NCBI GenBank assembly: GCA_029287875.1
Contig: JARFQH010000317.1
Coordinates: 1-5,926 of the forward strand
Source: Desulfobacteraceae bacterium
GTDB lineage: Bacteria > Desulfobacterota > Desulfobacteria > Desulfobacterales > SG8-13
Length of the DNA: 5,926 bases
Direction: 5' to 3'
In this document: piece by piece, positions 1 through 5,926 of the stretch
How the letters are laid out: each line of letters begins with the position of its first letter
How positions within the stretch are numbered: position 1 is the stretch's first letter
The notes under the pieces: generated by a model
Seen by the model: the letters and a program-made list of their open reading frames with translations, nothing else
Told to the model about the DNA's origin: nothing
The model's database searches: none
Translations under genes and position numbers: made by a program

Positions 1-1846
1 GTTCCCATTGTGCGAAATCGTGTTCCAGATTTTTTATGGCCGCCATTTGGCCCGTCGCCCCGTTTGCGATCAAGATGTAAACGGTAAGGCCCAAATTGTA
101 GGTGTAGTTGCAGTCGAATCGGGTGGGGTCGGTACCCCGGCCGTCGTAACCGTAAAAATGGGTTTGGGTTTTGAAATCCGGGACCGATTTCCGGAAGATC
201 TTCTCAACCGCCGGTGGTATGGCGCCCTTCTGGGTCAGCGCGTTTTCACGCGCCAGGGCCTGCTCCAGTGTCTTGAGAGAGATGATCGATGATTTTCTCA
301 GTAAAAAGGCCCCTTTTTTGTAATTCTCGAACAGCACCGGGCCGTATGTGTCCGGATCGAGACCGCCCCTTTTCAATGTTTTTTGATAGTATTCCCGTTT
401 GATCCCGAGCCGGTATATCCCCTCTTCCTTCAAAATGTTCAGGTAGTCTTTCACCAGCCCCATGATCACCTTGTCGGTTTCGACCTGAGAGAACTGAAAG
501 TTGCCGTGCGCATCTCTTTCGATCAGCAGGCCGTCTCTGAAAAACTCGGGAATGTCGTTGAACAGGTCATCGTCGCGGGTGTTCCAGACGGTGAACGAGC
601 TGTCCTCCCGGGAGCGCTTGGCCAACCGGCGCAGATATTCCAGCTTGTCCTCGTGGAGCGGAAAATCCGCATGAAAACTGGTGTCGTGGGTGGCGTTGTA
701 CTCGGCGATGATGGTGTTGAGTTTGATGATGAACACCTGAATCTCGTTGATGAACTCCAACACGCCTTCCGGAATGACGATGATGCCGTAGCTCTTGCCC
801 ACTGCGGCCCGACGGACGATCGCGTTGCAGATGACCCGGGAGAGGTGCCGCAGGGTCATCCCGTAAGCCGTGTAGTCGATGGTGTTGTTTCTCTCCGCCT
901 TCTGAATACGGCTTTGGTCGACGAAATCGGCCAAGTCCTCGCCGATCAGGGTAATGCTGGCGTGGGTCTGCAGGGCGACTTCGAGGGCCAAGTGACTGGC
1001 GACCCGTCCCATGACCTTGCAGATGTGCCAGTACTTGACGTCCGAGCTGGCATCGTTGGACAGGTTGCTGACGGCATGGGCAAAGGCCCTGGCGGCGGAG
1101 TGGAATCCGAACGACATGGCACACAGCACGTGGCCGTCTGCATCCCGGACCTGAATGTCCCCGTCGATGGTTTTGGGAACACCCATTACCTGGACCCCGT
1201 CTTTGAGGAGTTCCTGGGCAAGAAATGCGGCATTGGTATTGGAATCGTCGCCGCCGACGATCACCAATGCATCCAGTGCCAGGGCCTTGCAGGTTTCGCG
1301 CGACAGGGCCATTTTCTGGGCGGTGTCGATTTTCGTGCGGCCGGTTTTGATCATGGTGAAGCCGCCCAGGTTGCGGTAGGCGTCGACATGCGCCGCCGTC
1401 AGCTCGACGGCTTCGTTTTCGATAATACCGTCAGGGCCAAGAATGAAACCGAATATTTTCGTATCCGGATTGGCTTTTTTAGCAGCGTCCCACAGCCCGG
1501 CAATCACGTTGTGCCCACCCGGCGCGGGACCTCCCGAAAATACGATCCCGATGTTACGCTGCCGGCAATAGGTTTGGATAAAGGCCTCATCGGCGGCGTC
1601 AAGACCCACCAGGGCCTGAACGGAATTGCCGATGATATCCGGCAACTGCTTGCGGGCTTCCCTGTCGATCTCGAAACGGTAGCGGTTGTCGGTTTTCAAG
1701 GCCGTGAACGGGTGGTTGAAGACATCGCACACCGCCGGCTGGCTGCGCCGTCTTTGAACCAGTTCTCGAGAGACGGAACCGGTGACCTCCTGGACTTCCG
1801 GAATCTTCAACAACTCTTCTGCCGTATTGCCATTTTTACCGGACAT
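1..1846 (-). CDS. pfp: Pyrophosphate-dependent 6-phosphofructokinase, long form (partial, C-terminus outside window)
   Basis: This gene encodes the cytoplasmic glycolytic enzyme that reversibly phosphorylates fructose 6-phosphate with pyrophosphate instead of ATP. I translated 615 codons from the ATG at 1846; the frame is open to the window edge. Visible motifs are the phosphate-binding glycine loop GGPAPGGHN (residues 105-113), GGDDSNT (198-204), PKTIDGD (224-230, catalytic Asp228), MGR (279-281), IPEG (358-361) and YDGRG (567-571). In ATP enzymes the loop reads GGDGS and a Gly precedes TID. Here Asp201 and Lys225 occupy those positions, which is the known signature of PPi use. The YDGRG block sits around residue 567 and more sequence must follow, so this belongs to the long (plant beta-like) group, probably with extra inserted length. 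The start is supported by GAGGGGG seven bases upstream. The gene is divergent from the amino acid transporter operon. Enzyme class is very likely; exact total length is unknown. Confidence 0.95.
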   Translation of the reverse strand, partial: MSGKNGNTAEELLKIPEVQEVTGSVSRELVQRRRSQPAVCDVFNHPFTALKTDNRYRFEIDREARKQLPDIIGNSVQALVGLDAADEAFIQTYCRQRNIGIVFSGGPAPGGHNVIAGLWDAAKKANPDTKIFGFILGPDGIIENEAVELTAAHVDAYRNLGGFTMIKTGRTKIDTAQKMALSRETCKALALDALVIVGGDDSNTNAAFLAQELLKDGVQVMGVPKTIDGDIQVRDADGHVLCAMSFGFHSAARAFAHAVSNLSNDASSDVKYWHICKVMGRVASHLALEVALQTHASITLIGEDLADFVDQSRIQKAERNNTIDYTAYGMTLRHLSRVICNAIVRRAAVGKSYGIIVIPEGVLEFINEIQVFIIKLNTIIAEYNATHDTSFHADFPLHEDKLEYLRRLAKRSREDSSFTVWNTRDDDLFNDIPEFFRDGLLIERDAHGNFQFSQVETDKVIMGLVKDYLNILKEEGIYRLGIKREYYQKTLKRGGLDPDTYGPVLFENYKKGAFLLRKSSIISLKTLEQALARENALTQKGAIPPAVEKIFRKSVPDFKTQTHFYGYDGRGTDPTRFDCNYTYNLGLTVYILIANGATGQMAAIKNLEHDFAQWE

Positions 1847-1899
1847 CTAATGACCCCCTCAAGTGGTTTCCAGTTTGGTGTCCATCGACGTGACAGATA

Positions 1900-1929
1900 T
1901 CCATAGCCGCCCGAATGCCGCGATGTCAA
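1900..1929 (-). promoter_or_regulatory. Candidate sigma70-type promoter for pfp
   Basis: Reading the minus strand, a perfect -35 hexamer TTGACA (1929 to 1924) is followed after 18 bases by TATGGA (1905 to 1900), which matches only half of the -10 consensus. It would start transcription a few tens of bases upstream of the pfp ATG at 1846, a sensible leader length. The -35 is strong but the -10 is weak, so this is a candidate only. Confidence 0.35.
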
Positions 1930-2032
1930 GATTTACCTTGTTGGCCAAAAAACTCCTTCTGCCAGCAAACCTTCCGAACCGGTCTGCTTTTCCCGGCTTG
2001 CCGGCTTCGATACGCCGGCGCACAAAGAACGC

Positions 2033-2060
2033 TTTACATCTTCGACTTTTATGTTATAGA
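2033..2060 (+). promoter_or_regulatory. Candidate extended -10 promoter for the transporter operon
   Basis: TTTACA (2033-2038) and TATAGA (2055-2060) are separated by 16 bases, and TG one base ahead of the -10 gives an extended -10 element. The stretch is locally AT-rich within GC-rich surroundings. Transcription would begin near 2067, leaving about 280 bases before the binding-protein ATG at 2347. That leader contains the zinc-ribbon-like remnant. I see no other equally good promoter closer to 2347. Confidence 0.55.
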
Positions 2061-2119
2061 CAAACAGATATTTTTCACCGATGCGCGCCTCGACGTGTTG
2101 ACATCGATCGGAGCCGATT

Positions 2120-2284
2120 ATGCCGGCACCCAAGGAACCAAACCGGTATATTTTGACGTCATCTGCCCGAAATGCAGATACACGCTGATCGTCGACATCC
2201 AGAAGGAACAGATCCCCCGCCGTCACCACTGCGGCACCCGCATGGTGTTCCGGGAACTGCTGAAGGAAAGGAAGTTTTTACTGA
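2120..2284 (+). pseudogene. Small zinc-ribbon-like protein gene, apparently with two compensating frameshifts
   Basis: An ATG at 2120 is preceded by GGAG six bases upstream, and a TGA at 2282-2284 lies in the same frame, which would give about 54 residues. That frame is broken by an internal TGA at 2186. The convincing protein sequence lies one frame away: from about 2149 it reads YFDVICPKCRYTLIVDI and continues with HHCGTRMVFRELLKERKF. It has a CPKC pair and a later His-His-Cys-Gly, resembling a small zinc ribbon, with coding-like third positions. One missing base near the T run at 2151-2154 and one extra base in the T run at 2276-2280 would restore a single intact frame. Otherwise the zinc-ribbon frame runs with no stop straight into the binding-protein gene. 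It may be a decayed gene, a sequence error, or an alternative-start in-frame leader (GTG 2095 or TTG 2098, neither with a visible ribosome site). I do not recognise a named family, and the function is unknown. Confidence 0.45.
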
Positions 2285-2346
2285 GAAGGACGCCGGATGG
2301 CGATCGCCGGAAGGGTCTGACAAAACACAACCAAAGGAGGGAAAGC

Positions 2347-3174
2347 ATGAAAAGAGGTTTATTGACTGGATTGGCTGCACTGCTGACACTGGCGTTCATT
2401 TCTTCGACCGCTGCGTTCGCCGATGACATCGATCTCGCAAGAAAATCGACGGTAAATGACATCGTCGAGCGCGGGGAGCTGCGCGTCGGCTTCGAAGCCG
2501 GTTACCTGCCATTTGAAATGGCCGACAAACAGGGAAATTTTATCGGATTCGATATCGATATGGCCAAAGAGATGGCCAAAGCCATGGGGGTCAAGTTCGT
2601 ACCCGTCAACACCGCCTGGGACGGCATCATCCCGGCCCTGGTGACCAAGAAGTTCGACATTATCATGAGCGGCATGACCATCACCCAGGAGCGCAACTTG
2701 AAGATCAACTTCGCGGATCCCTACATCATCGTCGGACAAACCATCCTGCTGAATAAAAAGCACGAAGGGGTGGTCAAGTCTTACAAAGACCTCAACGACC
2801 CCAAATATACCGTCTGCTCCAAGCTGGGAACCACCGGCGAACAGGCGATCAAGCGCCTGATCCCCAAAGCCACCTACAAGTCTTTCGAAGTGGAGTCCGA
2901 AGCCGCGTTGGAGGTACTGACCGGCAAGGCCGATGCCACCATCTACGACCTTCCCTTCTGCGCGACCTTCATGGCCCAGCAAGGGGAAGGCAAACTGATC
3001 TTCCTGGACGAACCGTTCACCTACGAGCCGCTGGCCTGGGCCGTCCGCAAGGGTGACCCCGACTTTCTGAACTGGCTGGACAACTTCCTGCGGCAGATGA
3101 AAAACGACGGGCGCTACGATCAGATTTACAACAAATGGATCAAGAGCACCGAATGGATCAAACTCATCAAGTAA
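2347..3174 (+). CDS. Polar amino acid ABC transporter, periplasmic substrate-binding protein (SBP family 3)
   Basis: This 275-residue secreted protein should capture a polar amino acid in the periplasm and hand it to the permease encoded next. A signal peptide is clear: Lys/Arg at 2-3, a hydrophobic core at about 5-22, and an AFA-type signal peptidase I site near residue 25. There is no lipobox cysteine. The mature part follows the family-3 bilobed pattern (HisJ/GlnH type): GELRVGFEAGYLPFE (43-57), GFDIDMAKEMA (68-78), MTITQERNLKINFADPY (110-126) with the ligand-carboxylate-binding Arg116, GTTGEQ (161-166) and the amino-group-binding Asp201 in YDLP. The C-terminus ends in the usual DGRYDQIYNKW helix. 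The start at 2347 is fixed by AAAGGAGGG five bases upstream and by the signal peptide, although the reading frame stays open far upstream to 1915. Family assignment is firm; the ligand (Gln, Glu, Asp, His, Arg or similar) cannot be read from sequence alone. Confidence 0.94.
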   Translation: MKRGLLTGLAALLTLAFISSTAAFADDIDLARKSTVNDIVERGELRVGFEAGYLPFEMADKQGNFIGFDIDMAKEMAKAMGVKFVPVNTAWDGIIPALVTKKFDIIMSGMTITQERNLKINFADPYIIVGQTILLNKKHEGVVKSYKDLNDPKYTVCSKLGTTGEQAIKRLIPKATYKSFEVESEAALEVLTGKADATIYDLPFCATFMAQQGEGKLIFLDEPFTYEPLAWAVRKGDPDFLNWLDNFLRQMKNDGRYDQIYNKWIKSTEWIKLIK

Positions 3175-3203
3175 ACCGTTGAAGGCACACGCTCCATGAC
3201 AGC

Positions 3204-3231
3204 GCTCAGGCCTCCGGTCGGAGGCCTGAGC
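3204..3231 (+). other. Perfect 12-bp hairpin between binding-protein and permease genes
   Basis: GCTCAGGCCTCC (3204-3215) is followed by a four-base loop GGTC and its exact complement GGAGGCCTGAGC (3220-3231). The structure starts 30 bases after the binding-protein stop and ends 72 bases before the permease start. No T run follows, so it is not a standard intrinsic terminator. In this position such hairpins commonly protect the upstream mRNA end or cause partial termination, raising the binding protein relative to the membrane subunits. That role is inferred here. Confidence 0.7.
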
Positions 3232-3303
3232 CATATGGGCCGCTTCCATGCCGAAACCGGCCGCTGACCCGGCAGAGGCATGCATTGAGAAGAAGAGAAA
3301 CCG

Positions 3304-4310
3304 ATGGGAAGAGAAGCAAAAGTCCGGCGCGCAATGCCGAAAAGCACCTACTATTTCTGGGTCGGGGTCTTTTTATTCGTCATTTTTTCAATTATTTTCT
3401 TGATTTACTTCGCCACCATGCGGATCGACTACGTCTGGGCCTGGCACAAGATTCCGTCGGCTTTCATGTATCACAAGCAGGTGGAGATCAAGGCCGAGAT
3501 TCAAGGGACGGTCGAGAGCATTACACCGGAGAAGGATCAATCCCTCATAAAAGTGATGGGCGTCGGTGAGGAAGAGACTTTCACCGTTCCGACCAAGGAC
3601 CTTCGCGTGTCGGTAAACGACTTTGTCTATCCCGGTGATGTCCTGGCCAGCTATGGCAAATGGCAGACCGGGATTATGCTGCAGGGGGTCTGGATTACGC
3701 TGAAGGTCAGTCTGTTTTCGATCATCTTCGGCATCATTATCGGCATTATCGGCGGTCTGTCCAGAATATCGGACAACCCGGCCGCCAAGTGGCTGGCGAT
3801 CACTTATGTCGAATTGATCAGGGGTTCCCCGCTGCTGGTGCAGATCTTCATCTGGTATTTCGTCGTGGGCACCATGGTCAACCAGCTGCTGCTCGCCTAC
3901 GGTATTCACGAAATTCCAGGGCTCTGGTACGGCGTGGCCTCCCTGGCCTGTTTTACCGGCGCTTACGTGACCGAAATCGTGCGGGCCGGCATCCAGTCGA
4001 TCGGCCGCGGCCAGATCGAAGCCGCCCGTTCTCTGGGGATGAGCTACGCCCAGTCCATGCGCTACATCGTCATGCCCCAGGCCATGCGCCGCATCCTGCC
4101 GCCGTTGGCAGGCCAGTTCATCAGCCTGATCAAAGATTCGTCCCTGTTGGGCATCATCGCCGTGCGGGAGCTGACCAAGGCCACGCGGGAAGTCATCACG
4201 ACCCAGCTCAATCCCTTCGAGATGTTCTTCGTCTGTGCGGCGTTGTACCTGGTGATGACCTTTACCCTGTCCATGTTCGTTCAGTATCTGGAGAGGAGGA
4301 CCCAAACGGC

Positions 4311-4314
<4 letters not shown>
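3304..4314 (+). CDS. Polar amino acid ABC transporter permease with N-terminal extracytoplasmic insert
   Basis: This 336-residue inner-membrane protein forms the translocation path for the amino acid importer. An N-terminal membrane segment (about 16-38) is followed by a soluble, beta-rich stretch (about 40-122). The standard HisM/GlnP-type permease domain then follows, with membrane segments at about 128-152, 173-196, 207-228, 268-290 and 305-328. Family signatures are ELIRGSPLLVQIF (170-182) and the EAA loop, Glu239-Ala-Ala with Gly245 and Pro258, which docks on the ATPase. Usual family members are about 220-250 residues, so the first 120 residues are extra. Only one permease gene is present, suggesting a homodimer. 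The start at 3304 has a modest purine-rich site (AAGAAGAGAAA) just upstream; Met11 is an alternative. The stop overlaps the ATPase start as ATGA, indicating translational coupling. The assignment is firm and the insert's role is unknown. Confidence 0.95.
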
Positions 4315-5042
<728 letters not shown>

Positions 5043-5050
5043 ACGGAGGT

Positions 5051-5183
5051 TGGGCCCGTTGAGTCCGTTGGGCCCGTTGAGCCCGTTTTGCCAGTTGGGC
5101 CCGTTGGCCGGTTGAGCCGGTAAAATCGATTTCATCCATCAACCGGCTTAACGGGCCTAACGGGCTAAACGGGCTAAACCGTT
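5051..5183 (+). repeat. 9-bp repeat array in both orientations around an AT-rich centre
   Basis: Eight consecutive units with a 9-bp period follow the pattern TGRGCCCGT: TGGGCCCGT at 5051, 5069 and 5096; TGAGTCCGT at 5060; TGAGCCCGT at 5078; a degenerate TTTGCCAGT at 5087; an eight-base TGGCCGGT at 5105; and TGAGCCGGT at 5113-5121. After a spacer holding the perfect palindrome AAATCGATTT (5123-5132), four units in the opposite orientation follow: ACCGGCTTA (5142), ACGGGCCTA (5151) and ACGGGCTAA (5160 and 5169), then a partial ACCGTT. The two arms are complementary and can form a long imperfect hairpin. No T run follows, so a standard terminator is not evident, though the structure could still end or protect the transporter transcript. 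Confidence 0.85.
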
Positions 5184-5240
5184 CCCCCCCACATGTTGTA
5201 TTTTGAGATGTGAAATCACCCCTTCCATTGTGCTTTTCCC

Positions 5241-5269
5241 TTTACAGAAGCCCGTCTTCCTGGTATTGT
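5241..5269 (+). promoter_or_regulatory. Candidate sigma70-type promoter for smc
   Basis: TTTACA (5241-5246) and TATTGT (5264-5269) are separated by exactly 17 bases. The -35 matches five of six consensus positions and the -10 four of six. Initiation near 5276 would give a leader of about 50 bases to the smc ATG at 5328. It lies downstream of the repeat array, which would let smc be transcribed independently of the transporter operon. Confidence 0.5.
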
Positions 5270-5327
5270 AACCCAAATTAGCTATGTGGTGTTCACCGCT
5301 GGTCGGTCTTGAAGGATACAGGCGTTA

Positions 5328-5926
5328 ATGAAGCTTAAACGGCTTGAAATTACAGGATTCAAATCCTTTTGCGAAAAAGCCGATATCCAGTTCCCACAAG
5401 GTGTATCGGCCATTGTCGGCCCCAACGGCTGCGGCAAGAGCAACATCGTCGACGCGCTGCGGTGGGTGATGGGCGAACAGAGCGTCAAGCAACTGCGCGG
5501 CAAGTCGATGGAGGACGTCATCTTCGCCGGAACTTCCGGGAAACCGCCCCTCAACATGGCCGAGGTGACGCTGACCCTGGCAAACGACAACGGATCCGCC
5601 CCGGAAGAGTTAAAAGACTTCACCGAGATCATGCTCACCCGGCGCCTCTTCCGATCCGGTGAAAGCGCCTACCTTATGAACAAACAACCCTGCCGCCTGA
5701 AAGACATCCACAACGTCTTTCTCGGCAGTGGACTGGGCACCAAATCCTATTCCATTATCCAACAGGGCAATATCGGCGCCATCATCGATGCCGGCCCGGA
5801 AGAACGGCGGTATTTCATCGAAGAGGCCGCCGGAACAACCCGCTATAAAAACCGCAAAACCGAGGCGCTGCGCAAAGTCGAGTCAACCCGGCAGAACCTG
5901 TTGCGCGTGTCGGACATCATCTCTGA
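5328..5926 (+). CDS. smc: Chromosome segregation protein SMC, N-terminal ATPase head (partial, 3' end outside window)
   Basis: This gene encodes the SMC subunit of bacterial condensin, a DNA-bound ATPase that organises and helps segregate the chromosome with ScpA and ScpB. The first 199 residues are visible. They begin with the typical MKLKRLEITGFKSF, then Walker A GPNGCGKSN (31-39), the following IVDALRWVMGEQS, the LRGKSMEDVIFAG segment (57-68), the Q-loop region YSIIQQGNI (141-149) and GPEERRYFIEEAAG (156-169), which leads into the first coiled-coil arm. Lysine 37 and the Walker A Ser38 are intact. A full bacterial SMC is about 1,150-1,200 residues, so only about one sixth is present. AAGGA at 5312-5316 lies eleven bases before the ATG. 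The candidate promoter at 5241-5269 suggests transcription separate from the upstream importer. Confidence 0.96.
   Translation, partial: MKLKRLEITGFKSFCEKADIQFPQGVSAIVGPNGCGKSNIVDALRWVMGEQSVKQLRGKSMEDVIFAGTSGKPPLNMAEVTLTLANDNGSAPEELKDFTEIMLTRRLFRSGESAYLMNKQPCRLKDIHNVFLGSGLGTKSYSIIQQGNIGAIIDAGPEERRYFIEEAAGTTRYKNRKTEALRKVESTRQNLLRVSDIIS

Noticed and set aside
383..1906. 507-residue open frame on the plus strand
   Set aside because: It lies antisense to pfp, whose minus-strand translation has every PPi-PFK motif. The plus-strand product shows no recognisable domain and is an artefact of GC-rich third positions.
2000..2019. Short inverted repeat GCCGGC-8 bases-GCCGGC upstream of the transporter promoter
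   Set aside because: The six-base arms are themselves palindromic and GC-rich, with a long loop, and are too weak to call an operator or terminator.
2299..2308. Palindrome GGCGATCGCC, containing the octamer known as HIP1 in cyanobacteria
   Set aside because: It is a single short copy in GC-rich DNA just upstream of the binding-protein ribosome site. There is no array or second copy nearby, so chance is the simplest explanation.
2359..3285. 308-residue open frame on the minus strand
   Set aside because: It is antisense to the binding-protein gene, which has a signal peptide, ribosome site and conserved ligand residues. The minus product has no recognisable features.
3388..4305. 305-residue open frame on the minus strand
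   Set aside because: It is antisense to the permease gene, which has clear membrane segments and the EAA loop. The minus product is hydrophilic and featureless.
5051..5183. Possible CRISPR array
   Set aside because: The units are only 9 bp, contiguous and without unique spacers, and no cas genes are present.

Overview
The window holds five convincing protein genes. In order they are: a long pyrophosphate-dependent phosphofructokinase (minus strand, runs off the left edge); a three-gene polar amino acid ABC importer on the plus strand (periplasmic binding protein, permease, ATPase); and the 5' end of smc (plus strand, runs off the right edge). The DNA is fairly GC-rich with GC-rich third codon positions. 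The combination of a long PPi-type PFK, a binding protein/permease/ATPase cassette and a free-standing smc suggests an anaerobic Gram-negative bacterium, most likely a sulfate reducer of the Desulfobacterota (Desulfosarcina/Desulfobacter-like). That placement is inferred from gene content and style; no database search was possible.

Layout. Positions 1-1846 (minus) encode pfp, with the PPi-specific active-site residues visible. Positions 1847-2346 form a roughly 500-bp divergent intergenic region. It holds a candidate pfp promoter on the minus strand, a good extended -10 sigma70-type promoter on the plus strand, and remnants of a small zinc-ribbon-like gene whose start and stop share one frame while its Cys-rich middle lies in another. 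Positions 2347-5042 are the importer operon. A perfect 12-bp hairpin separates the binding-protein gene from the permease gene, and the permease and ATPase genes overlap by ATGA. Positions 5043-5327 hold an array of 9-bp repeats arranged in both orientations around an AT-rich palindromic centre, followed by a well-spaced promoter for smc.

How the genes work together. The secreted binding protein captures a polar amino acid and delivers it to a permease, present as a single gene and so probably a homodimer. The GlnQ-like ATPase powers uptake. The hairpin after the binding-protein gene would fit the usual need for more binding protein than membrane components. pfp (glycolysis/gluconeogenesis) and smc (chromosome organisation) are unrelated neighbours with their own promoters.

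The points most worth a second look are the extracytoplasmic beta-rich insert in the permease, the apparently doubly frameshifted zinc-ribbon gene, and the two-orientation 9-bp repeat array.
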